Source of the DNA: Streptomyces platensis
GTDB taxonomy: Bacteria > Actinomycetota > Actinomycetes > Streptomycetales > Streptomycetaceae
Length of the DNA: 64,000 bases
Assembly: GCF_008704855.1 (NCBI RefSeq)
Contig: NZ_CP023691.1
Location: forward strand, 6,138,001-6,202,000
Reading direction: 5' to 3'
Positions 44,631-52,621 of the stretch are shown here, piece after piece; positions within the stretch are counted from its first letter, which is position 1, and each line of letters opens with the position of its first letter. The position numbers and the translations under genes are program-made. The notes under the pieces are model-generated. The model was given only the letters and a program-made list of their open reading frames with translations, was not told the DNA's origin and searched no databases.

Positions 44631-44652
44631 AGCGGGTGAACGCCGGCTGACC
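44631..44652 (-). promoter_or_regulatory. PHO-box-like repeat upstream of the phosphatase
   Basis: On the minus strand two adjacent 11-base units read GGTCAGCCGGC and GTTCACCCGCT; the second matches the Streptomyces PhoP direct-repeat core GTTCACC exactly. They lie 40-61 bases before the phosphatase start, where PhoP would contact the -35 region. Confidence 0.55.
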
Positions 44653-44684
44653 GCCTCCCCATGTGTCCGTATGGCGGACGTTAC

Positions 44685-44713
44685 GTGTCAATCCATGGGA
44701 CGGAGAGTAGGGT
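44685..44713 (+). promoter_or_regulatory. leuB promoter
   Basis: GTGTCA, 17 bases, TAGGGT, with the -10 ending 6 bases before ATG 44720. GTCCG-TATGG-CGGAC (44665-44679) lies just upstream. Confidence 0.5.
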
Positions 44714-44719
44714 CCAGAC

Positions 44720-45760
44720 ATGTCTCGCAGCATTCGCCTCGCAGTGATCCCCGGTGACGGTATCGGCCAGGAAGTCGTGGCCCAGGGCCTCAAGGTCCTG
44801 ACCGCGGTCCTCCCGCAGGACGTCAAGCTGGAAACCAAGGAGTACGACCTCGGTGCCCAGCGCTGGCATGCGACCGGTGAGACCCTCCCCGACGCGGAGC
44901 TGGAGTCGCTCAAGCAGCACGACGCGATCCTGCTCGGCGCGATCGGCGACCCGTCCGTACCCTCCGGCGTGCTGGAGCGCGGTCTGCTGCTGAAGCTCCG
45001 CTTCGCCTTCGACCACTTCGTCAACCTGCGCCCGTCGAAGCTCTTCCCGAACACCTCCACGCCGCTCGCCGGCCGCCCCGACATCGACTTCGTGGTGGTG
45101 CGTGAGGGGACCGAGGGCCCGTACACCGGCAACGGCGGCTCGCTGCGCACCGGCACGCCCGCCGAGGTCGCCACCGAGGTCAGCCTCAACACCGCCTACG
45201 GCGTGGAGCGGGTGGTCCGCGACGCGTACGAGCGGGCCAACTCCCGCCCCCGCAAGAAGCTCACGCTGGTGCACAAGAACAATGTGCTGGTGTACGCGGG
45301 GCACATGTGGAAGAACATCTTCGACAAGGTCGGCCAGGAGTACCCCGAGGTCACCACCGACTACCTGCATGTCGACGCCGCGACGATCTTCTTCGTCACC
45401 CAGCCCGAGCGGTTCGACGTGATCGTCACCGACAACCTCTTCGGCGACATCCTCACCGACCTCGCCGCGGCCGTCACCGGCGGTATCGGCCTGGCCGCCT
45501 CCGGGAACATCAACCCGACCGGCGACTTCCCCTCGATGTTCGAGCCGGTGCACGGCTCCGCGCCGGACATCGCGGGCACCGGCAAGGCCGACCCGACGGC
45601 GACGATCCTCTCCGTCGCCCTGCTGCTGCGCCACCTCGGCTACGAGCAGCAGGCCGCCCGCATCGAGGAGGCCGTGGCCGCCGACCTGGAGGCCCGGGAC
45701 GGCTCGGCGCGGAGCACGGACGAGATCGGTGACGCGCTGGCCGCACGAGTAGCGGGCTGA
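44720..45760 (+). CDS. leuB: 3-isopropylmalate dehydrogenase
   Basis: A 346-residue NAD-dependent enzyme of leucine synthesis; the same protein can act on 3-methylmalate after CimA in isoleucine synthesis. Seen: VIPGDGIGQEV, LLLKLRFAFDHFVNLRP, VREGTEGPYTG, the lysine in LVHKNNVL, DNLFGDILTDLAAAVTGGIG and EPVHGSAPDIAGTGKADP. This is the actinomycete-type LeuB. The mRNA is probably leaderless. A terminator follows. Confidence 0.97.
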   Translation: MSRSIRLAVIPGDGIGQEVVAQGLKVLTAVLPQDVKLETKEYDLGAQRWHATGETLPDAELESLKQHDAILLGAIGDPSVPSGVLERGLLLKLRFAFDHFVNLRPSKLFPNTSTPLAGRPDIDFVVVREGTEGPYTGNGGSLRTGTPAEVATEVSLNTAYGVERVVRDAYERANSRPRKKLTLVHKNNVLVYAGHMWKNIFDKVGQEYPEVTTDYLHVDAATIFFVTQPERFDVIVTDNLFGDILTDLAAAVTGGIGLAASGNINPTGDFPSMFEPVHGSAPDIAGTGKADPTATILSVALLLRHLGYEQQAARIEEAVAADLEARDGSARSTDEIGDALAARVAG

Positions 45761-45786
45761 GGCCCGCCGCGCAGACACGCACCACC

Positions 45787-45824
45787 CACAGCGCCGGGCC
45801 GCCTCCATGGGGCCCGGCGCTGTG
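45787..45824 (+). terminator. terminator of leuB
   Basis: A perfect 14-bp stem, CACAGCGCCGGGCC with GGCCCGGCGCTGTG, around a 10-base loop. Confidence 0.85.
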
Positions 45825-45889
45825 CGCGTGGGCCCCGCCCGGCCGCCGCCCCGGTTCCGGCCGTACGGAACCACGGGCGATAATCGGAC

Positions 45890-45961
45890 GTGGCATCCTT
45901 GCCCGCGAGGAAACTCGGACGTCCCAGTAACGACCGGTACGTTCAAGTCCCCTCGTAGGCG
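45890..45961 (+). CDS. possible leader ORF before ilvE (23 codons, doubtful)
   Basis: It starts GTG 5 bases after GATAAT and ends TAG. It encodes a peptide beginning MASLPARKLGRPS with two Leu and two Val codons but no run of them. It would be leaderless. There is no clear T-tract terminator after it, so attenuation is not established. Confidence 0.25.
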
Positions 45962-46099
45962 CGGCAGCCACCGCACCGGTGCCGCAAGGTGGGGGACCGA
46001 ACCCCTTACCCCCGGCCGGAGGGCTGGGCCGGTGATGCTCCCCAGCACACGCTGGGAGGTACCCCCCGGTATCGCACACGCAGTGAAGGACATGCACCC

Positions 46100-47188
46100 A
46101 TGACGACGCCCACGATCGAGCTCAAGCCCTCCTCGCATCCGCTGTCCGACGCGGAGCGGGAGCAGATCCTGGCCGCCCCCGGCTTCGGCCGCCACTTCAC
46201 CGATCACATGGTGACGATCAAGTGGACCGAGGGCCGCGGCTGGCACGACGGGCAGCTCGTGCCGTACGGGCCGCTCTCCCTCGACCCGGCGACCAATGTC
46301 CTGCACTACGCCCAGGAGATCTTCGAGGGCCTCAAGGCGTACCGCCGGCCCGACGGCTCCGTCGCCACTTTCCGTCCGGACGCCAACGCCCGGCGCTTCC
46401 AGGCCTCCGCGCGCCGGCTGGCCATGCCCGAGCTGCCCGTCGAGACCTTTATCGAGGCCTGTGACCTGCTCGTTCAGCAGGACAAGGGCTGGGTGCCCGC
46501 GCACGGCGGCGAGGAGTCGCTCTACCTGCGCCCGTTCATGATCGCGACCGAGGTCGGCCTGGGCGTGAAGCCTGCCAACGAATACCTCTTCGTCGTCATC
46601 GCCTCGCCGGCCGGCGCGTACTTCGCCGGCGGCGTCAAGCCGGTCTCCATCTGGCTGTCCGAGAACCGGGTGCGGGCCGTCCCCGGCGGTATGGGCGACG
46701 CCAAGACCGGCGGCAACTACGCCGCGTCGCTGCTCGCCCAGGCCGAGGCCGCCGCGCAGGGCTGTGACCAGGTCGCCTACCTCGACGCCGTGGAGCACAA
46801 GTGGGTCGAGGAGCTCGGCGGGATGAACCTGTACTTCGTCTACGGCGACAAGATCGTCACGCCCACCCTGACCGGTTCGCTGCTCGCCGGGATCACCCGT
46901 GACTCGCTGCTGTCCGTCGCCCGCGACCTGGGCTACGCGTCCGAGGAGGCCCGGGTCTCCATCGACCAGTGGAAGGCCGACACCGCGGACGGCACCCTCA
47001 CCGAGGTCTTCGCCTGCGGCACGGCCGCCGTGATCACCCCGGTCGGCACGGTCAAGAGCGCGGGCGGCGAGTGGACCCAGTCCGACGGCGAGCCCGGCAA
47101 GGTCACGCTGAAGCTGCGCGAGGCGCTCCTCGACATCCAGCGCGGTATCGCCGAGGACAAGCACGGCTGGATGCACGAGCTGGGCTGA
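46100..47188 (+). CDS. ilvE: branched-chain amino acid aminotransferase
   Basis: A 362-residue PLP enzyme for the last step of Val, Leu and Ile synthesis. Seen: LHYAQEIFEGLKAYR, FRPDANARRFQASARRL, the PLP lysine in GGMGDAKTGGNYAAS, EELGGMNLYFVY and TEVFACGTAAVITPVG. ATG 46100 has AAGGA 9 bases upstream. It lies 340 bases after leuB behind its own promoter-like region. Confidence 0.97.
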   Translation: MTTPTIELKPSSHPLSDAEREQILAAPGFGRHFTDHMVTIKWTEGRGWHDGQLVPYGPLSLDPATNVLHYAQEIFEGLKAYRRPDGSVATFRPDANARRFQASARRLAMPELPVETFIEACDLLVQQDKGWVPAHGGEESLYLRPFMIATEVGLGVKPANEYLFVVIASPAGAYFAGGVKPVSIWLSENRVRAVPGGMGDAKTGGNYAASLLAQAEAAAQGCDQVAYLDAVEHKWVEELGGMNLYFVYGDKIVTPTLTGSLLAGITRDSLLSVARDLGYASEEARVSIDQWKADTADGTLTEVFACGTAAVITPVGTVKSAGGEWTQSDGEPGKVTLKLREALLDIQRGIAEDKHGWMHELG

Positions 47189-47272
47189 GCCCGCCACCGC
47201 GCATCGCCCGGACCTGATCGAGGCCGCCCCCGCACGTGCGTCGGGGGCGGCCTCGGTCGGGTCCGGGCCGGC

Positions 47273-48739
47273 TCAGCCGGCCTCCGCGGGGGCTTCCGCC
47301 GCCGGGGCCGGGGCCGGGGGAGTGGGCGTGGGCGGCAGGGCGCGCAGCGCCGCGACCGGGCGCGGATCCCGGACCGTGAGGACCAGATACGCGATCCCGC
47401 CCACGGCCGCCGCGAGCAGGAAGCTGAGGTCGATGCCGCCGCTCAGGGGGAGCAGCGGCCCCTGGTAGAGCGGGGTGTCCACGCCCATCAGGCCGACCGC
47501 GGAGCCCAGCGCCCAGGCCAGCGTCGCCCGGACGTGCCAGCCCGCCCGGTACCAGTAGACGCCGCCGCGCGTGCCCCGGTTGTAGACCTGGAGCGACTCC
47601 GGGTCGTAGGCGCCGCGGCAGCGGACGAAGCCGATCACGGTGATCACCGCCCAGGGCGTCCCGACGGCGGTCATCAGCAGCACGAACGAGGTCATCGCGT
47701 CCTGCGCCGCCCACAGGAAGTGGCCGGCGTAGACGAGCGTGGTCGCGAGCGCGGCGACGACGTAGGTGGCCTGGGTGCGGGTCGCGCGCGGCAGGATCGC
47801 GTCCAGGTCGAGGCCCATGCTGTAGAGCATCAGACCGGAATTGCCGACGGAGCCGGCCGAGGCGTTGAGCAGCAGCAGCGCCAGGTACCAGAACGGTGCG
47901 CCGGCCACCAGCGGCCCCGCGTAGTCCGCGCCCGCACCGACCGCGAGCGCGGTGAACGTACCGAAGAGCTGCGGCACCAGCAGGCCGGCCACCAGGCCCA
48001 GACAGGTGGCGCCGAAGACCTTTCGGCCGCTGTGCCGGCGCGGGGAGATGTAGCGGCTGTAGTCACCGAGCAGCGTGATGAAGGCGATGGGGCCGCTCAG
48101 GCCCGCGGAGACGGCGGCCAGCAGCCAGGTCTGCCAGAAGCCGCCGAGCAGGTAGGAGCTGCCGGGTGGTGCGGCGGTGGTGAAGGTGTCCGCGTAGGCG
48201 ACGATGCCGACGGCCAGCAGGACGGTCAGTCCGATGGCCAGCACCTTGCTCAGCCGGAGCAGCACCCGGTAGCCGTAGACCGCGCCGACAGCGGTGGCGC
48301 CCGCCAGCAGGGCGTAGACCAGGGCATAGGTCGCGCCGCTGGACGGCAGCCCGGTCAGCCGGTGCAGCGTGCCCACCACCGCGTCGCCGCCGACCCACAG
48401 GGTCAGCGCGGTGTAGCCCAGCGACAGCAGCAGGCCGATGACCGAGCCGATCAGCCGGCCGCGCACACCGAAGTGGGCGCCGCTGCTGGTGGACAGGTTG
48501 GTGGCGCTGCGCAGCGAGACCAGGGCGAGCGGGGCGGTGAGCAGGGTGCCGACGAGGGTGCCGGCCACCAGGGAGGTCACCGAGGGCCAGAAGCCGAGCC
48601 CGAAGGAGACCGGGAGCCAGCCGAAGATCACCACACCGAGGGCGAGGTTCGACCCGAGCAGGATCGAGATCAGATCGCGAGGGCCGCTGGTGCGTTCCTC
48701 GTCCGGGATGGTGTCGACTCCGCGTTGTTCGATCGGCAT
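47273..48739 (-). CDS. NCS1-family permease (cytosine/purine/hydantoin type)
   Basis: A 488-residue membrane transporter with about twelve helices. Nucleobase-cation-symport-1 features are seen near the start (SILLGSNLALGVVIFGWLPV), in FGVRGRLIGSVIGLLLSLGYTALT, and in ITLLGDYSRYISP. The family brings in nucleobases, allantoin, hydantoins or thiamin precursors with H+ or Na+. ATG 48739 has GGGGAG 5 bases upstream. The C-terminal 30 residues are Pro/Ala-rich. It is divergent from the urease-like genes across an operator-rich region, which suggests a shared regulator and substrate. Confidence 0.9.
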   Translation of the reverse strand: MPIEQRGVDTIPDEERTSGPRDLISILLGSNLALGVVIFGWLPVSFGLGFWPSVTSLVAGTLVGTLLTAPLALVSLRSATNLSTSSGAHFGVRGRLIGSVIGLLLSLGYTALTLWVGGDAVVGTLHRLTGLPSSGATYALVYALLAGATAVGAVYGYRVLLRLSKVLAIGLTVLLAVGIVAYADTFTTAAPPGSSYLLGGFWQTWLLAAVSAGLSGPIAFITLLGDYSRYISPRRHSGRKVFGATCLGLVAGLLVPQLFGTFTALAVGAGADYAGPLVAGAPFWYLALLLLNASAGSVGNSGLMLYSMGLDLDAILPRATRTQATYVVAALATTLVYAGHFLWAAQDAMTSFVLLMTAVGTPWAVITVIGFVRCRGAYDPESLQVYNRGTRGGVYWYRAGWHVRATLAWALGSAVGLMGVDTPLYQGPLLPLSGGIDLSFLLAAAVGGIAYLVLTVRDPRPVAALRALPPTPTPPAPAPAAEAPAEAG

Positions 48740-48858
48740 GAGGGCTCCCCTGAGAGGCCGGACAACAGTGTGCGAGCAGCGCTCGGGGCAGTGCTCCCTG
48801 CTGTGCTCCGTGCAGTGGACGGTGCGCACGAGGCGGCGCTGCCGCGCTGCGAGATCAT

Positions 48859-48974
48859 TTAGAGCGGCGTTCCATCGCGCCGCATTCTTAGAGCAGCGCT
48901 CAATGTGACCCATGCCTGTGCTCTCGGTCAATGCTTTCCCATTGACGATTTTCGTGGTTAGAGTGTTGCTCTAA
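48859..48974. promoter_or_regulatory. array of TTAGAG-N5-CTCTAA operator copies
   Basis: The copy at 48958-48974 is perfect (TTAGAG-TGTTG-CTCTAA). The copies at 48888-48904 (TTAGAG-CAGCG-CTCAAT) and 48859-48875 (TTAGAG-CGGCG-TTCCAT) keep the left arm and decay on the right. The perfect copy covers the expected -10 of ureAB and the others lie on the permease side. Confidence 0.65.
48927..48946. promoter_or_regulatory. second operator type, GTCAATG-N6-CATTGAC
   Basis: A perfect 7-base inverted repeat with 6-base spacer, overlapping the -35-like TTGACG (48942-48947) of the ureAB promoter. It is unrelated to the TTAGAG palindrome, so a second regulator may act here. Confidence 0.55.
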
Positions 48975-48996
48975 TCGAGCGGGAGGTGTGGACGGG

Positions 48997-49701
48997 ATGC
49001 GGTTGACCCCGACGGAACGCGACCGGCTGCTGCTGTTCGGCGCGGCCGAACTGGCGCGGACGCGCCGGGCCCGTGGGCTGAAGCTGAATGTGCCCGAGGC
49101 GACCGCGTTGATCGCGGACACAGTCTGCGAGGCGGCGCGGGACGGGCGCCGCCTCGCTCAAGCCATCGAGGCGGCACGCGGCGTGCTCGGCCCGGACGAT
49201 GTGCTGCCGGGCGTGGTCGACGTGGTCACCGAGGTGCATGTGGAGGCCGTCTTCGACGACGGCTCCCGGCTCGCGGTGGTCAGCGACCCGATCGGGGCCC
49301 GGCCGCCGGCCGGCGGGAGCGACGAGGCTCCGGCGCCCGGCGCGGTGCTCCCCGGCCCGGCCGGCGCGGAGCCCGCGCCCGCGGTGGTGCTGACGGTGCG
49401 CAACACCGCGACCGTGCCCATCAGCGTCACCTCGCACTTCCACTTCTTCGAGGCCAACCCCCGGCTGGACTTCGACCGGGCCGCCGCGTACGGCATGCGG
49501 CTGTGCGTCCCGGCCGGCTCGTCGGTGCGGTTCGACCCCGGCGGCGCCGAGGAGGTCGGTCTGGTCCCGATCGGCGGTGACCGGATCGCGATCGGCTTCG
49601 CCGGGCTCGTCGACGGCCCGCTGGACGCGCCGGGCGCCAAGACGGAAGCGCTGCGGCGGGCCGCCGCCTGCGGCTACCTGGGAGCGGAGGTACAGGAATG
49701 A
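48997..49701 (+). CDS. urease gamma-beta fusion subunit (UreAB), urease-like
   Basis: A 234-residue fusion. Residues 1-100 are the gamma part (MRLTPTERDRLLLFGAAELARTR start, GLKLNVPEATALIAD, VLPGVVDVVTEVHVEAVFDDG). A Pro/Ala linker of about 25 residues follows. Residues 130-234 are the beta part (NTATVPISVTSHFHFFEANP, FDRAAAYGMRLCVPAG, GFAGLVDGPLD). Start ATG 48997 lies 10 bases after GGGAGG; GTG 48988 is too close to that site. The stop overlaps the ureC-like start (ATGA). No ureD, E, F or G gene is present in the window, so any nickel loading needs genes elsewhere. Confidence 0.92.
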   Translation: MRLTPTERDRLLLFGAAELARTRRARGLKLNVPEATALIADTVCEAARDGRRLAQAIEAARGVLGPDDVLPGVVDVVTEVHVEAVFDDGSRLAVVSDPIGARPPAGGSDEAPAPGAVLPGPAGAEPAPAVVLTVRNTATVPISVTSHFHFFEANPRLDFDRAAAYGMRLCVPAGSSVRFDPGGAEEVGLVPIGGDRIAIGFAGLVDGPLDAPGAKTEALRRAAACGYLGAEVQE

Positions 49702-51392
49702 CGGGCAGCATCGATCCCCACGAGTACGCCTCGGTGCACGGCCCGCGGGCCGGCGACCGGGTCGTCCTCGGCGACTCGGGCCTGGTCGTCCGGGTCGAGT
49801 CCGACGCCCAGAAGCCCGGCGACGAGTTCCTGGCCGGCTTCGGCAAGACCGCCCGCGACGGGCTGCACCTCAAGGCCGCCGCGGTCCGCGAGACCTGCGA
49901 TGTGGTGATCAGCAACGTCCTGGTCATCGACGCGGTCCAGGGCATCCGCAAGGTGTCCATCGGCATCCGCGAGGGCCGGATCCACGCGATAGGGCGGGCC
50001 GGCAACCCCGACACCCTTGACGGGGTCGATGTCGTCGTCGGCACGGGCACCTCGATCGTCTCCGGCGAGGGCATGATCGCCACCGCGGGTGCCGTCGACA
50101 CCCATGTCCATCTGCTCTCGCCGCGCGTCATGGAAGCCTCGCTGGCCTCCGGCGTGACCACGATCATCGGCCAGGAATTCGGGCCGGTCTGGGGCGTCGG
50201 CGTCAACTCGCCCTGGGCGCTGGGGCACGCCTTCAGCGCCTTCGACGCCTGGCCGGTCAACATCGGCTTCCTCGGGCGTGGTTCCTCCTCGGGCGACGCC
50301 CCGCTGGTCGAGGCGCTCGCCGAGGGCGGCGCCTGCGGCTTCAAGGTGCACGAGGACATGGGCGCCCATGCCCGCGCCCTGGACACCGCGCTGCGGGTCG
50401 CCGAGGAGCACGATGTCCAGGTCGCGCTGCACAGCGACGGCCTCAACGAGTGCCTCAGCGTCGAGGACACCCTGCGCGTCCTGGACGGCCGGACCATCCA
50501 CGCCTTCCACATCGAGGGCTGCGGCGGCGGTCATGTCCCCAACGTCCTCAAGATGGCCGGTGTCCCCAACGTCATCGGCTCCTCCACCAACCCCACCCTC
50601 CCCTTCGGGCGGGACGCGGTCGCCGAGCACTACGGCATGATCGTCTCGGTCCACGACCTGAAGACCGATCTGCCCGGTGACGCCGCCATGGCCCGCGACC
50701 GCATCCGGGCCGGGACGATGGGCGCCGAGGACGTGCTGCACGACCTCGGGGCGATCGGCATCACCTCCTCCGACGCGCAGGGCATGGGCCGCGCGGGCGA
50801 GACCGTCCGCCGCACCTTCGCGATGGCCGGGAAGATGAAGGCCGAGCTGGGCCCCATGGAGGGCGACGGCGCGCACGACGACAACGCCCGGGTGCTGCGC
50901 TACATCGCCAAGCTCACCATCAACCCGGCCATCGCGCACGGTCTCGCGCACGAGATCGGGTCGATCGAGGTCGGCAAGATGGCCGATGTCGTGCTGTGGA
51001 AGCCGCAGTACTTCGGTGCCAAGCCGCAGCTGGTGCTGAAGTCCGGATTCCCCGCCTACGGCGTCACCGGCGACCCGAACGCCGCCACCGACACCTGCGA
51101 ACCCCTGGTGCTCGGCCCGCAGTTCGGGGCGTACGGCGCGACGCCCGCCGAGATCTCCGTCGCCTTCGTCGCGCGGGCCGCGGCCGAACAGGGCGGGGAC
51201 GGTATGCCCACCCGACGGCGCCGGGTCGCCGTCCGCGGTACCCGCGGCATCGGCCCCGGCAGCCTCGTCCACAACTCCCGGGTCGGGCAGGTGCAGGTCG
51301 ACGGGAGCAGCGGACTGGTCACCCTGGACGGCGCTCCGATGCGCTCGGAACCGGCCGACTCCGTCTCGCTGTCCCGGCTCTATTTCCTGTGA
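49698..51392 (+). CDS. urease alpha subunit homologue (UreC-like), divergent
   Basis: A 564-residue amidohydrolase. Nickel ligands of urease are all present: His136 and His138 (DTHVH), Lys216 (GFKVHED, carbamylated lysine), His218, His245 (ALHSD), His271 (FHIEG) and Asp359 (SSDAQ). Arg335 and the flap His319 are kept. But the flap cysteine (Cys319 of Klebsiella) is Val318 here (IVSVHDLK), and the substrate-side loop GTGPAAGTHATT of true ureases is shorter and different (about 158-172). It may be a urease or an amidohydrolase for a larger urea- or guanidine-like compound. As I recall, Streptomyces carries a separate canonical urease cluster, which fits a specialised role here. Confidence 0.88.
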   Translation: MTGSIDPHEYASVHGPRAGDRVVLGDSGLVVRVESDAQKPGDEFLAGFGKTARDGLHLKAAAVRETCDVVISNVLVIDAVQGIRKVSIGIREGRIHAIGRAGNPDTLDGVDVVVGTGTSIVSGEGMIATAGAVDTHVHLLSPRVMEASLASGVTTIIGQEFGPVWGVGVNSPWALGHAFSAFDAWPVNIGFLGRGSSSGDAPLVEALAEGGACGFKVHEDMGAHARALDTALRVAEEHDVQVALHSDGLNECLSVEDTLRVLDGRTIHAFHIEGCGGGHVPNVLKMAGVPNVIGSSTNPTLPFGRDAVAEHYGMIVSVHDLKTDLPGDAAMARDRIRAGTMGAEDVLHDLGAIGITSSDAQGMGRAGETVRRTFAMAGKMKAELGPMEGDGAHDDNARVLRYIAKLTINPAIAHGLAHEIGSIEVGKMADVVLWKPQYFGAKPQLVLKSGFPAYGVTGDPNAATDTCEPLVLGPQFGAYGATPAEISVAFVARAAAEQGGDGMPTRRRRVAVRGTRGIGPGSLVHNSRVGQVQVDGSSGLVTLDGAPMRSEPADSVSLSRLYFL

Positions 51393-51512
51393 GGGCGGCG
51401 CCTCGGGGCGACTCCTTGCGGCCACGCCCCGGCACCACCACCCCCTGCGACCACGCCCCGCGGCCACTCCTGGTGAGTGCGCCCCGATGGCCGACCAGCG
51501 CGAACCCCTTGC

Positions 51513-51529
51513 CTGTAACACCGATACAG
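51513..51529. promoter_or_regulatory. palindrome CTGTA-N7-TACAG before the agmatine-deiminase-family gene
   Basis: CTGTA-ACACCGA-TACAG, 16 bases before ATG 51546. Size and spacing suit a TetR-type protein, such as the one two genes downstream. Confidence 0.45.
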
Positions 51530-51545
51530 ACCCTGAGGACCCCGC

Positions 51546-52586
51546 ATGAACACCCCTGTCGCCGACGGCTTCCGTATGCCCCCGGAGTGGGCCCGGCACG
51601 AGCGCACCTGGATGGCCTGGCCAGGACCCAGCTTCACCTTCGGTGAGGAGGGCGGCGAGACGCTGGCGGAGGCCCGTCGCGCCTGGGCGGCCGTCGCCCG
51701 TGCGGTCCGCCGCTTCGAGCCGGTCACCGTCGTCGCCGGAACCGGCCAGTCCGAGGGCGCCCGCGCGCTGCTCGGTGCGGACATCGAGATCGTCGAGCGC
51801 CCGCTCAACGACGCCTGGATGCGCGATATCGGCCCCACCTTCCTCACCGACGGCGCGGGCCGACTCGCCGCAGCCGACTGGGTGTTCAACGGCTGGGGCG
51901 CGCAGGAATGGGCCCGCTGGGACCTCGACGAGAAGATCGCCGAGCAGGTCTGCGGGCTGGCCGGCGCCCGCCGCTACGCCACCCCTCTGGTCAACGAGGG
52001 CGGCGGCATCCACATCGACGGCGAGGGCACCGTGCTGCTCACCGAGACCGTCCAGCTCGACCCGGGCCGCAACCCCGGCCGTACGCAGGAGGAGGTCGAG
52101 GCCGAGATCCACGCCCACCTCGGCACCACCAAGGCGATCTGGCTGCCGCGCGGTCTGGCCGCCGACTACGGGCAGTTCGGCACCCGCGGCCATGTCGACA
52201 TCGTCGCCGCCTTCGCCCGCCCCGGCACCGTGCTCGTGCACACCCAGCCCGACCCCGACCACCCCGACCACGCCATCTGCCAGGAGATCGGCAAGATGCT
52301 GCGCGCTTCCACCGACGCCCGGGGCCGGCAGCTGGAGGTCATCGAGGTGCCCGCCCCGACGGTCATCGAGGAGGACGGTGAGCTGGTCGACTACTCCTAC
52401 ATCAACCACTACCTCTGCAACGACGGCGTGGTGCTGTGCGGCTTCGACGACCCGCGCGACGAGGAGGCGGCCTCGATCTTCCGCCGGCTCTTCCCCGACC
52501 GGACGGTGACCCTCGTGGACGCCCGTACGATCTTCGCAGCGGGTGGCGGTATCCACTGCATCACCCAGCAGCAGCCCAAGGTCTGA
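51546..52586 (+). CDS. agmatine deiminase family enzyme
   Basis: A 346-residue guanidino-group-modifying enzyme of the agmatine iminohydrolase/bacterial PAD family; the type reaction is agmatine to N-carbamoylputrescine and ammonia. Seen: ERTWMAWPGP, NDAWMRDIGPTFL, NEGGGIHIDGEGTVLLTE, the His-Asp pair in GHVDIVAAF, and the catalytic cysteine in GGGIHCITQQQP. ATG 51546 has TGAGGA upstream. It follows ureC by 153 bases and precedes the TetR gene by 35, so the product of this enzyme may feed the urease-like pair, or both may act on one nitrogen-rich compound. Confidence 0.92.
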   Translation: MNTPVADGFRMPPEWARHERTWMAWPGPSFTFGEEGGETLAEARRAWAAVARAVRRFEPVTVVAGTGQSEGARALLGADIEIVERPLNDAWMRDIGPTFLTDGAGRLAAADWVFNGWGAQEWARWDLDEKIAEQVCGLAGARRYATPLVNEGGGIHIDGEGTVLLTETVQLDPGRNPGRTQEEVEAEIHAHLGTTKAIWLPRGLAADYGQFGTRGHVDIVAAFARPGTVLVHTQPDPDHPDHAICQEIGKMLRASTDARGRQLEVIEVPAPTVIEEDGELVDYSYINHYLCNDGVVLCGFDDPRDEEAASIFRRLFPDRTVTLVDARTIFAAGGGIHCITQQQPKV

Positions 52587-52621
52587 TCCGCAGACCTGCC
52601 CCAGCCGACCCGGAGGTCCCT

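Larger units (their letters stand above)
45761..46099. other. 339-base region between leuB and ilvE
   Basis: It holds the leuB terminator, a -10-like GATAAT (45879-45884), a short GTG frame (45890-45961), a 16-base near-palindrome (45913-45928), and a GC-rich leader with weak hairpins (CCCAGC-ACAC-GCTGGG near 46037). The leader before ilvE is thus about 210 bases. Confidence 0.5.

Noticed and set aside
45890..45950. GlnR box in the ilvE leader
   Set aside because: GAAAC and GTAAC are present, but the 6-base spacing between half sites is not kept.
45940..45961. GTTCAAGTCC, like a tRNA T-arm, before ilvE
   Set aside because: No acceptor, D-arm or anticodon stem can be folded around it.
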